NCBI GenBank assembly: GCA_947184155.2
Contig: CAMXCT020000891.1
Coordinates: 224,501 to 288,500, forward strand
Reading direction: 5' to 3'
Length of the DNA: 64,000 bases
Source: Cladocopium goreaui
Taxonomy: Eukaryota; Sar; Dinophyceae; Suessiales; Symbiodiniaceae
The notes under the pieces were generated by a model. That model saw nothing but the letters and a program-made list of their open reading frames with translations, did no database searches and was not told the DNA's origin. A program made the translations under genes and the position numbers. Shown here one piece after another: positions 45,532 through 55,738 of the stretch. Every line of letters begins with the position of its first letter. Position 1 is the stretch's first letter.

Positions 45532-46535
45532 TCCCATAAATAGATGGTTTATTTCATGGACAATCCCAGTCCCAATCCAATCTGGATGATTGGTACGGGG
45601 TACCCCTATGACTTAGGAAACAAACATATTCCCTATCACTATAAAGAATGAGGACTGGTTGGTGGTTTGGAACATGAATGGATTATTTTTCCATATATTG
45701 GGAATGTCATCATCCCAACTGAAGAGCTCATATTTTTCAGAGGGGTTGATACCACCAACCAGAGGAGATATGAGGAGCTACTGAGAGTTTTCCAACCACA
45801 TGAGTTTCAATGTTCGTCCATATTTGATGCTGTGAAGTGCTGTCAACATTGAATCTCTGAGAACACGGTCTCGGTTGACTAAACCATGACAAAGAGGTCG
45901 TGTGACGTTTTTGTTCCCATGTTTTTTCCTTGAAATACCATGATTTTCCAGCTTAACGTCCCCAGTTTTCCCTCAATTTCACCAGTGTTCCAAAAAAGAC
46001 GATGATCTCAGATCTTCCTGGTTTACCAATCCCAGCATCTCCCAGAAATGTCCAATTTTCCCCCCATTTTTTCAACGTTTTCGGGTTTCCTTGGCCCTTT
46101 TTTGTCACCGGCGCAGGTTGGCGTTGGCCCGCCGTGGGCTGTGGCATCTGGGCCACCTTGGCCGCCTTTACGGCCTGGGTGCAGCTGGACATGTTGGAGG
46201 AGTGCCATAGTGCCATCCCCGGCCTGGTTTAACATAGACATAGCTGTAGAAAATTTCCCCATAGAAATAGTGGATTTTCCCATTAAATCTCCTCATATCT
46301 CCTCTGGTTGGTGGTATACCCACCCCTCTGAAAAATATGAGCTCTTCAGTTGGGATGATGACATTCCCAATATATGGAAAAATAATCCATTCATGTTCCA
46401 AACCACCAACCAGTCCTCATTCTTTATAGTGATAGGGAATATGTTTGTTTCCTAAGTCATAGGGGTACCCCGTACCAATCATCCAGATTGGATTGGGATT
46501 GTCCATGAAATAAACCATCTATTTATGGGATACCC
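45528..46535. repeat. Inverted repeat pair, ~250-bp arms
   Basis: Left arm 45528-45777 and right arm 46289-46535 are reverse complements with only a few differences. Both arms contain a family 4 element (ends CTGGTTGGTGGTTTGGAACAT and AGAGGGGT...ATACCACCAACCAG), also seen alone at 52182-52290. Each arm abuts a family 1 MITE on its outer side. The 510-bp spacer holds a coding-like island (46117-46226). Confidence 0.9.
46117..46226 (+). CDS. Candidate exon, possibly membrane-spanning, unrecognised
   Basis: Acceptor ACCGGCGCAG. The best frame has very strong C/G-ending codon bias and reads PAVGCGIWATLAAFTAWVQL then MLEECHSAI, the first part hydrophobic. Donor CTG|GTTTAA at 46227 overlaps a MITE end (CCCGGCCTGG). 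Other frames are open. Confidence 0.3.
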
Positions 46536-46652
46536 GGCCTGGGAATTTGTTACATAGCGAAGTGGAAAGATCCACCATGCTATTCATGGGAAAATTCACG
46601 AACTTTCTATGGTGATTTTAAATAGCTATGTAACAAATTACCAGGCCGGGTA
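46531..46652. mobile_element. MITE family 1, GGCCGGG-end variant
   Basis: Ends TACCCGGCCTGGGAATTTGTTACATAGC / TATGTAACAAATTACCAGGCCGGGTA. A further partial copy follows to 46842 (ends TTTACCAGAGGGTA), and a third partial copy starts near 46217. Confidence 0.85.
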
Positions 46653-47426
46653 ACATAGCTGTAGAAAAGTTCCTGGATTTTCCCATGAAAAACGCATGGT
46701 GATGTTCGAAAAAGTTATGTGACAGGAAAAATCATCAGTATGTCTTAGCCGTAGTTTGTAGAACATACCCCATAGAAATCGTGGATTTTCTCATTAACAA
46801 TGGTGATGTTCTATAGTTATGTGACAGTTTACCAGAGGGTATGTATTATAATGTATTATATAACCGTAGTTTGATATGGTTTATCAACGTTTATCATCCA
46901 TAAGAGAGTTTATCAGTATGTAACAGTATGTGTGTAATTATTAACCATAGTTTATAATATAGTTTAAACTGATGACTGGGATATATACCCCAAAGTACCA
47001 TAGTTTAATATAGGTTATCAGTTTCCCTAATAGCCGTTGTTGGGGTATACCAGATATCCATATTCTATCACATTCTTAGGCTGTGTCTGATACATATCTG
47101 GGGATATGATTTATCTTGATGCACCCCTTACCGCAGTTACATCTAATGAAGTGGATACATTGGGGTATATCGCCCATCCCATTGGCTGGGTACATTCCTA
47201 AAAGTGATTATCCCAGTAACGGGGTCAACGGTAAATTTCGTTCGAACCAGCTGACAAGTTGTTTTTTTGTGGCAGGTATCCAAGATTCACAATGTCAAAA
47301 TCGAATTCCACATTTAATCATCTCCCAAATTTAATCATCTCATATCATCTCTAAATTTCTTGATAGATTCCCAATTTATAGATGATTCTCCCATTAAAGC
47401 TCCAATAAAACCATCCCAATTTGCAG

Positions 47427-47508
47427 TGATTTCCATCTCGAGGAGTCGGATGAAGAAGATGCCTGGCCCGGAAACCCAGTGGACGCCCGTTTGCCCGGCC
47501 AGCCATAG
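47427..47508 (+). CDS. Candidate terminal exon, acidic C-terminus, unrecognised
   Basis: Acceptor ATTTGCAG; one base then GAT opens an acidic frame (DFHLEESDEEDAWPGNP, then VDARLPGQP) to TAG 47506-47508, with strong codon bias. It could close a gene whose other exons lie between 42402 and 46226. Confidence 0.35.
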
Positions 47509-48200
47509 AAAAGTTGGAAAGACCCTATCACTTGAAGTTATGGTCTACTTTATCACTATTTTTGGAGGGAATATAAAGACTTAAAGTGATAGTGATAAGT
47601 GATTGTAGACTTATTTTCGGGGGATACAATCCCTTCCCCCATTCATATTAAATATCCCCTTAGAAACCACAGTAAAAAGTAGGGAATTTCCACATCATTG
47701 ATACCATACGGGGGTGTTTCAATATTAGGGGAATGGGATATATAAACATTTAAACTCATGTCTACTCTACAATCACTTATCACTATCACTTCTGGCACTC
47801 TTGGAATACCTATCACTTACTGTATGTCTACTGCTGGATGGGTTTATAAACCAACCTATTCCATCCTATTCCAGAGTATCATCCCAGCTTTTGTTTCGTA
47901 AGTGACCAGCAACTGGGGCTATGAAGATTCGGATTGGATTACCCCAGTAGCTCGTCAAATTGGCAATGGAAGATCCCACGTTAAATTCTTGAACTTCTCT
48001 AGAGGTTTTCCCAGCTATAAACCTCCATTTAGAGTGGATTTCCCAGCCTGCTTGATTACTGGAGGGTATAACCATGGATTTTAAAAGGTGAACATCGATA
48101 ACATCTCCCCTGAAAGCCATTTTCAAACGCTGCTGCCCCCCAAGTTCGTTCTGTTGATTGGTTTATAAACATTATAAACCCCATGAAAACTAGTTCGATA
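47509..48200. other. Non-coding stretch with local direct echoes
   Basis: CACTATCACTT / AGTGATAGTGATAAGTG inverted motifs around 47590 and 47775 suggest another small fold-back element (about 47520-47820). No gene is seen. Confidence 0.35.
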
Positions 48201-48304
48201 TACCCTCTGGTAAACTAACATAGCTAGTGAAAATGACCATTTATAGTGGATTTACCCATTAAAAGTGGTGATTTTCCATAGTTACGTTAGTTTACCACAG
48301 GGTA
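48201..48304. mobile_element. MITE family 1 member
   Basis: TACCCTCTGGTAAACTAACATAGC ... GTTACGTTAGTTTACCACAGGGTA. Confidence 0.85.
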
Positions 48305-48633
48305 TCACCAACAAAAACCATAGTGAAATTGGAGTTATGTTCACCAACTGAACCCTATCGAACGGGGGCACCACCCCGCAGGGGTTTAAGATGATTTTTA
48401 GGATGGGATTCGAACACTTGACAGGATGGTTTCGATGGGTTTCTATAATTTTCTATATGGAATTCATTTTTTGGTAGGTCTATTTAATGTGGAAATGATG
48501 ATGCTAAATCTCAATAAATCTCATCCATGACATTTTAAAAACCACTTTTCTATCTATTAAATGGGACTTTGTTTTGTAGGTTCACCCACAAGTGAACAGA
48601 GTTTTTAAGGGCCAGTGGGATGATCGGAGCCCA

Positions 48634-48746
48634 TACCCGGCCTGGTAAGCTAACATAGATATATGGAATAGATGGCCCATAGAAATAGATGGTTTACCTA
48701 TTAAGAATGGTGATTTTCTATAGCTATGTTAAATTACCAGAGGGTA
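48634..48746. mobile_element. MITE family 1 member, hybrid ends
   Basis: Left end of the GGCCTGG type (TACCCGGCCTGGTAAGCTAACATAG), right end of the AGAGGG type (CTATGTTAAATTACCAGAGGGTA). Confidence 0.85.
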
Positions 48747-49234
48747 TATATGTTGCTGGTTGTTGAGATGGAAAAAAAATAGCGACATTTCGTAACCAAT
48801 TTGCGACATTTGCATTTGTGTTCCCTTGGAACCACGGCCGCTGTGATTCTAAACCCAGCATCCTCGCCAGAAGTAAGGCATGACTATCCCTGGCCTTTGG
48901 GACGAAAGAGGTGCGCAAGCTGGTGAAGTTTGATGGGAATCAACCCCAGTGAGCTAGATATGGGATTCCGGGATGGGTCAAAACCTATTGTTACCGTATT
49001 TTTTTTGGAAGAACCATCCATTAACCAGCTATTTTTAGGGTAGGGTCCTTAGGTTTGAACTCATATTTCCATATTATTTTGCAATGGAAAAGAAAGTGAG
49101 TAAAGGCAACGAACAGTTTCTGGGTAACCACTTTCTGAACTTGTGATTTTCTACTTGTCCCTCTTGGCCAAGTTTGAGCCTTGTAACCGCCAAGTGTGTG
49201 TCTTTTCTTGTCCCCCTTTGAAACTTTGACACCT

Positions 49235-49362
49235 TACAAGGTGGTGCCCCATAATAGTTAGCTAAGTTGGTTTATAACTCCAATAACTATGGTTTATGGT
49301 ACTTATAACTATAGTTACTGGGGCTTATAAACCAACTTATAACTGGGGGGCATCACCATGTA
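49235..49362. mobile_element. MITE family 2 member
   Basis: TACAAGGTGGTGCCCC at the left; GGGGGGCATCACCATGTA at the right. Confidence 0.8.
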
Positions 49363-49544
49363 CAGGTTTCTTTGTTGACACCATAATTCTACCGGAGGGT
49401 ATCCCGAATATTCTACGAACTGAATCAACTTCTCCCAAGCATTTCCCCAGATCCAAATTGACATATCCCAAATATATCCCACATATTATCCAGTTTGAAA
49501 GATTGAAATCCAAATCAAGACAAATGCAAATAAATACATATCAT

Positions 49545-49810
49545 ATCTATATATATATATACACACATTCATGTTCTATATCCAATGCTAATAATATGTT
49601 TTTTTTCTATATATAATCCCAACTATATATATATATATTTCTATTTATCGTGTGTATATATATATATATACCAAATATGTTCCATACATCATGTATATAT
49701 ATATATGTTATATATTGGGGGCATATATATATATATATTTCCCAATCTCCCAAATATCTAACATAAAACTACATTTATGATTCTCTACATATATATATAT
49801 ATACGCTATA
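49545..49810. repeat. AT/TATATA microsatellite cluster
   Basis: Several TATATATATA runs separated by short unique pieces. Confidence 0.85.
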
Positions 49811-49862
49811 TTGTTTATATTATGCCAGTTGTTTTCACCAATTTATGGATCCAGATCCACAG

Positions 49863-49915
49863 GAGTTCACACTCCTGGCGGCGTTTCCGAGGACGGGGGA
49901 AAGACTTCGCCGTAT
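49863..49915 (+). CDS. Possible exon, frame unknown
   Basis: GC-rich island after ATCCACAG, open in all three + frames. It ends where a family 1 MITE begins. Confidence 0.15.
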
Positions 49916-50111
49916 TGGTAAACTAAGACAGCTATGGAAATTAATGTTGACATGGGTAATGGGTAAATATTTATTATTAGATGATAGATGATTTACCCAT
50001 TAAAAATGCTGATGTTCCATTTCCATAGCTATGGAACATCAGCATTTTTAATGGGTAAATCATCTATCATCTAGGTTATTTTCCACAGCTATGTCAGTTT
50101 AGTGGAGGGTA
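49916..50111. mobile_element. MITE family 1 member with internal perfect palindrome
   Basis: Outer ends TTGGTAAACTAAGACAGCTATGG and AGCTATGTCAGTTTAGTGGAGGGTA. Arms 49979-50020 and 50031-50072 are perfect 42-base inverted repeats around a 10-base centre. Confidence 0.85.
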
Positions 50112-50670
50112 AACCTGGTGTATGACATAAACAAATGTAAGTTTATCTGCTTTTAAGAACTGAAACGCGAATCTGACTTAAAAACCCCACAGCTTGTAAG
50201 CTGGTCTATAGACTTCAAACCCCAGTCAGGTATACGGTATATATGTATATATATATGTATTTGTCATAGAACCTGGCTATCCTTCAACATCAGCCACTTG
50301 GCTAGATTGGGCACTCTGTAGAACCGAAGCATGGTGGTTGGGTCATAGGCTCATAGATGTCCTCTTCCCACTGATGTGTTGCCGTTTTGGATCGTTTTGG
50401 GGTAATCCCATTTTCCCATATGGTCCTTTTTGGACTGAAAACGGATCAGCAGCGAAGCACAAAGATGAATTCCCGGTTACACTTGTGACTTGTGAATTTC
50501 CCCGTGCCAGGTTAGATTGCCAAAGGCTATATTATATCATTATTCTCATAGTTGCTGCTGTTTTTTTTTGTTTGCCTTGTGAGTTCTAATTTGGGACAAC
50601 TTGTGGTCGGTAATGCATGGTGACACCTATTGATTCTGGGCATTTACCCTGTCCCCACACCCTGAGCCAG

Positions 50671-50715
50671 GAGAAGACTGGGGACACTGAGACGGCAGGA
50701 CGAATGGTCACAACA
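50671..50715 (+). CDS. Candidate exon, unrecognised
   Basis: Strong pyrimidine tract and acceptor CTGAGCCAG, then a frame reading EKTGDTETAGRMV; a second frame is open too. The rest of 50112-52360 holds family 3 and 4 repeats but no gene I can support. Confidence 0.2.
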
Positions 50716-50993
50716 AACATCCGAGAAGTTTCCAGTAGGGGACATGGATTAGGTACATGAAAACTCCAGACAACAGATATTAGTGTTGTTTGTTCTATCT
50801 TATGTTCACCTTTAAGTGGTTGATTAAATTCCTATTTTTGCTTGGTTGAATCCCAGGCTTCAAACTGGTTACATACGCTGGACTTGGCCGAAGTCCGGTG
50901 AAACGGGGAGGAAACGCTGAGGAAAACTGGGACGGTAGCTACGGATGACATGGGGAGCCAGTTGGAGCTACGAACGGAGTTTCGCAACCAGAT

Positions 50994-51108
50994 ATGGGTA
51001 TGGATCAATACCTATGAAAATACCTATTTTTAGGGGGATGAACATCCATAAATCCCAGCTATTTTGATGTGAACTACAGGGGTACTATTGGTTTTGACAC
51101 ACTGCCAT
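50994..51108 (+). repeat. Interspersed repeat family 3 member
   Basis: Nearly identical to 61231-61340, from GGGTATGGATCAATACC to TTTTGACACACTGCCAT. Confidence 0.85.
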
Positions 51109-52181
51109 ATCTCCAAAATCCATTTCTCAGAAAGAAATTTGAGAGCGATCGCGACGAATCTGAAACCTGGCCTGACCAGCCTGATGTTTTTTTTGAATTA
51201 AAGAGGTGTAGAGTGCCATTCATTTGGGGACAACCCCATCTACAACCATTCAATTTGATTGTCCCAAAATTTGGGTTATTCCCATTCAGATGGCCATGGC
51301 TTCACTGGGGTTACCTCCACAGTTCGATGTGGAAAATCCACCAGGAATGTAGATCAATTCAACCAAATCAACCATGGTTTTAGAATGGGAAAGCACCTGG
51401 CAAACCAGGTTTGGTCATGGAACAAAACCATGGGTTTTCTGAATCTATCTTAGTTTGACCGGCAAATCCATGGTTAAATGTTCTATTTTGAGTCACAGCC
51501 ATATGGATTTTTTGGCCATTGTGATGTCTCTGGACACCTTGGGGTCCAACATGAGGGGTTTGTTTTTTGATGTTTTTTGATGGCAAGATGGGACAAAAAA
51601 ACATTCTAACACCTGGATAAACGCACTTGTGGTAGTTTTTGGCACATGGACTCCATCCATGTACTGAGATGATAAACCATTTCAGTGACGGCTTTTATTT
51701 GGTTAAATGGAGAGTAGTACTGGAACGTACCCCGGTTTCTCGAAAACCTCATAATTAGGCAGCAAAACCCAAGTAGGAACACCCCGAGAACAAGGTAGGC
51801 ATGGCATGTAAAGCATTTGGCTATCAAACACAAGTGCGGCGTTGGAAAACGAGGTCAGACCCCAAAAACGCTACGGGACTGGTGAACGAGATAGGAACAC
51901 ACCGTCACTGTACCAAAATGTACCAAATATAATATATGATACAAATTATATGTATGTATACAATTGTAAATATATCCACATTTTTAGATGGTACTACTAT
52001 GTCATATGGTTTATATATCACATTAAGCGGCCTATTCTCAAGGATTGGTCGGTTATATCAAATAATACCTTGTTTGCTGGTTGTACATGGATGTGCATCA
52101 CCTGAATTGTAACGGGTTTCTGACATGTTGTAACCCAAATATCATCCATAAATAATCGGGGATATGTCATGATATTACTCT

Positions 52182-52290
52182 GGTTGGTGGTTTGGAACAT
52201 TTTTTATTTTCCATAGTGTATGGGATAATCCTTCCCATTGACGAACTCTAATATTTTTCAGAGGGGTAGGTATACCACCAACCAGTACTA
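52182..52290. mobile_element. MITE family 4 member (CTGGTTGGTGGT)
   Basis: Ends CTGGTTGGTGGTTTGGAACAT and AGAGGGGTAGGTATACCACCAACCAG. Solo copy of the element contained in both arms of 45528-46535. Confidence 0.8.
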
Positions 52291-52360
52291 CTCTAACAGG
52301 GTTATACATGCCTTGGATGCACACTTCCAAGTTTCCTGTCCCCATCACTGACCTCGCAGG

Positions 52361-52460
52361 ATGAACGAAGTTAACTTTGTCAGCCTCCGCGGCCAAATCT
52401 GCTGCGGGGCTTTCGAGGGGCCACCAAAAGCCAAAAGCCAGCGGCCACGACAAAAAGCGG
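52361..52460 (+). CDS. Possible first exon of the SPAG6/PF16 gene
   Basis: ATG 52361 lies just after an acceptor-like ACCTCGCAG|G, as expected for a spliced-leader trans-splice site. The only open frame runs 33 codons plus one base to a GT donor at 52461. Its phase fits the next SPAG6 exon (55739), which needs one base. It would give an N-terminal extension (NFVSLRGQICCGAFEG, then a Lys/Arg-rich end) absent from known PF16 proteins, so this exon may belong elsewhere; the frame is also open without splicing to TAG 52496-52498. Confidence 0.3.
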
Positions 52461-53109
52461 GTTTATTTTTTCTGGGATACCTTGGATGGGTGGATTAGCT
52501 ACCAAACATGGAGGTTTAACACATCTTCAACCGGTGGACTTTAAAGCACATATGGAAGAACTGATTGGTGATGGGTAGTTCAACCTGAAAAAACTTTTGC
52601 CAGTGATGGGGAAATTAAAACATTTAAAACCGAATAAGCTTCCAAAAATGCAGTTGGTTGGCCATGACAAGCAGTCGACACTGTGATAGGGTGTGGCCTC
52701 AGACATACCAGGGTTCTACAACTATGATTGGGTTTGTATAATACTGTTGTGTATACTTTTTGAGTCAGAGAGGGGCTCATCAGGATAATGGAGACTTTTG
52801 GTACTTGGAAAGTTGTGTTTCCCCTTGGCTAGAAAAGCTTGAAGCTTGAGAAGAAATGGGTGTGCCTGTATGCCCCACAGCGGCAGGAAAAAGGTCATCG
52901 AGTTTTGAGTTCTTTCCCGGCGGAATTTCAAAGGGCAGACCTTTTGGCAGTTGCCAACAGTCACGATTGGTGCCTTTACGATATGTTTGCTTCAATTTTG
53001 ATGAGCTAAACCGGCTAAGCCTTGAATTATGGTTGGCAACATCCACACCGTTTTCATTGTGAAGAATTCGTTCATTGCCTCTGCAAGGTAGTTCTGTCTT
53101 TGACACATA

Positions 53110-53212
53110 TACCATCTGGTTATTTAACATAGCCATGGAAAGATCCACCATTTTTAAGAACGGTAAACCATCTATTTCTATGGGCCATGGCTTAACCATG
53201 GCTATTTGTTCC
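53110..53212. mobile_element. MITE family 1, partial
   Basis: Left end TACCATCTGGTTATTTAACATAGCC intact; the right end decays after CCATGGCTATTTG. Confidence 0.6.
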
Positions 53213-53621
53213 ACTCAATTTCTCCTATTTCGAGGGATCAACCGTTGGTTTCTTCTCCGCGGCTTAGAGTGGCATCAGTGCCGAAACTCCAACGCGATCG
53301 CGGGGTCTGGGGGAATAGCCGACAGAAATGAGTTGGGAATGCCCAGTGGAACTGGGGGAAAGCCAGGTATGGAACTTGGGACCCCAAGAAATGGAGGCTT
53401 TCCGTTTCGTCATGGGGGTAGCCCTAAATCATCCAGCTATTGGGGTACCCCTAAATCACTATGGAAAAGCCGTTGGGCCGTTGACAGTTTACGATGCTTA
53501 AATCAGGTGGGAAATCCATGAACTATCCACGAAGGTTTATAGCTGGGAAATCATCGACCATTTTCCAGCAAGCCACGGCCATGATGACCGAAGGATCTGT
53601 TTTTATTGAGATGTATCCATA

Positions 53622-53717
53622 CCCATAGGATCCATGTATGCTATATATATATATGCTAACATTTACCATCAATATATCCCCAATGTTAGCATATATACCA
53701 TACATGGATCCTATGGG
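53622..53717. mobile_element. MITE family 7 member
   Basis: Perfect terminal repeats CCCATAGGATCCATGTATG, with a second nested inverted pair (TGCTAACAT / ATGTTAGCA). Confidence 0.88.
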
Positions 53718-53946
53718 ATATGTATCCCATGTTACAAGTGAGCATTTTGCAGGGCATCTTGCAGGGCATCTGAGACTAAGATATCACCCGAACGTCGAAT
53801 TCGTATTTTCCATCGTCCAAGAAGTGAAAAATCCTGAAACCCCAGGGGAAAACCCCAGGATCAGCATGGTCCCCATTCAGTTCCCCATAAATTGACCGTA
53901 ATTTCATCGTTTTCAGACACCAAAATCATATATATGCACCAGGCCC

Positions 53947-55533
53947 TGCCACCCCCCCCTCCCCCCCCCCACATGGGATGGGTCCCATATACTGGCCCCA
54001 TATGAGATCTTCCCCCTCCCCCCCCTGTGGTGTGGTGGGGGTGTGGTATGGTATGTTGGGTATGTATGGTGTGTATGGTCGGTCTGGTATGGCATGTTTG
54101 GAAAGTATGGTATGTTTGGTATGTATGGTAGGTATGGTATATATATGGCATGAGTGGTTGGTATTGTATGGATGGTAGGTATGGTATGTAAGTCTGTTGG
54201 GTATGGTATGTTTGATATGACAGTATGTATGGTCTGTATGGTATGTATGATTACAATTATGGGTATGGGATATTTCTTATGTAGGTAGGTACGGTATGTA
54301 TGGCATGTATGTTTGCTATTGTATGTATGGTAGGTGTGGTAATTACATTTCATGTGTATGGTATGTACGGTATGTATGGTATGCATGGTATGTATGGTAT
54401 GCATGATAGATATGATAGGTATGGTATGCATGGCATCATTGACATGTATGGTAGGTACGGTATATGTTAAACACAGGTAGTGTTGTCAGAGTACACAGGT
54501 AGTAAGTAGGAAGTAGATACAGTAGATGCATAGCACATGTATATATGACTATAGGTAGCACGTAGATACTTTGAAGGAGTATGTGTGCTACGCAGGTCGC
54601 CTAAAAGGTAGCATGTACCTAGTAAATGCGCGGCTGGTAGTCAGAAATGATGCAAAGACCTAGCAAATACGAAGCTGGACCTCAGAAATGCTGCCAATAG
54701 CTTGCAAATAGAAGGGAAGGGGGGTGCTACCTGGGGACCCAGCACTGTACTGTCCCCCTCCCCCCCCTGTGGTGTGGTGGGGGTGTGGTATGGTATGTTG
54801 TGTATGTATGGTGTGTGTGGTCGGTCTGGTATGGCATGTTTGGAAAGTATGGTATGTTTGGTATGTATGGTAGGTATGGTAGGTATGGTATGTATGGCAT
54901 GAGTGGTTGGTATTGTATGGATGGTAGGTATGGTATGTAAGTCTGTTGGGTATGGTATGTTTGATATGACAGTATGTATGGTCTGTATGGTATGTATTGT
55001 TACTATGATGGGTATGGAATATTTCCTATGTAAGGTAGGTATGGTATGTATGGCATGTATGTTTGCTATTGTATGTATGGTAGGTGTGGTAATTACATTT
55101 CATGTGTATGGTATGTATGGTATGTATGGTATGTATGGTATGTATGGTATGTATGGTATGTATGATAGATATGATAGGTATGGTATGCATGGCATCATTG
55201 ACATGTATGGTAGGTACGGTATATGTTAAACACAGGTAGTGTTGTCAGAGTACACAGGTAGTAAGTAGGAAGTAGATACAGTAGATGCATAGCACATGTA
55301 TATATGACTATAGGTAGCACGTAGGTACTTTGAAGGAGTATGTGTGCTACGTAGGTCGCCTAAAAGGTAGCATGTACCTAGTAAATGCGAGGCTGGTAGT
55401 CAGAAATGCTGCAAAGACCTAGCAAATACGAAGCTGGACCTCAGAAATGCTGCCAATAGCTTGCAAATAGAAGGGAATTGGGGCTGCTACCTGGGGACCC
55501 AACCCATGGGGGGGGGGGGGGGGGGGGGTGGAG
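53947..55533. repeat. TATGGTATG minisatellite, duplicated and bounded by poly-C/poly-G
   Basis: Two copies of a roughly 745-760 bp segment (about 54010-54720 and 54755-55480), each a run of GGTATGTATGGTATG-type units followed by a unique tail (AAACACAGGTAGTGTTGTCAG ... TTGCAAATAGAAGGGAA). The block is bounded by a C-rich sequence with CATGGGATGGGTCCC (53947-53990) and its inverted counterpart GGGACCCAACCCATGGGG plus a long G run (55494-55533). The open frames here are repeat translations. Confidence 0.9.
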
Positions 55534-55738
55534 AGGAGGACGGGAGGACGGGACCATATATATATATATATAATATATATATATATATTTATATATATAT
55601 CATATATGTTGGTGATATTATATATATTATATGTCGGTTTATATGTTGAAACGCCTTAAATCCGCCTTAAATCGCCATGACATTCCCAAGACAATGGGAC
55701 CCATTTTTCCTCGCAGCTGCTCCAATGGCTTCGCTGAG

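Noticed and set aside
53075-53521. 148-codon + strand frame
   Set aside because: Starts inside a MITE and runs through repeat-family sequence (GGGGTAGCCCTAAATCATCCAG); no coding bias or motif.
53913-55229. Long Met/Tyr/Gly or His/Thr-rich frames
   Set aside because: Direct result of the TATGGTATG array on either strand.
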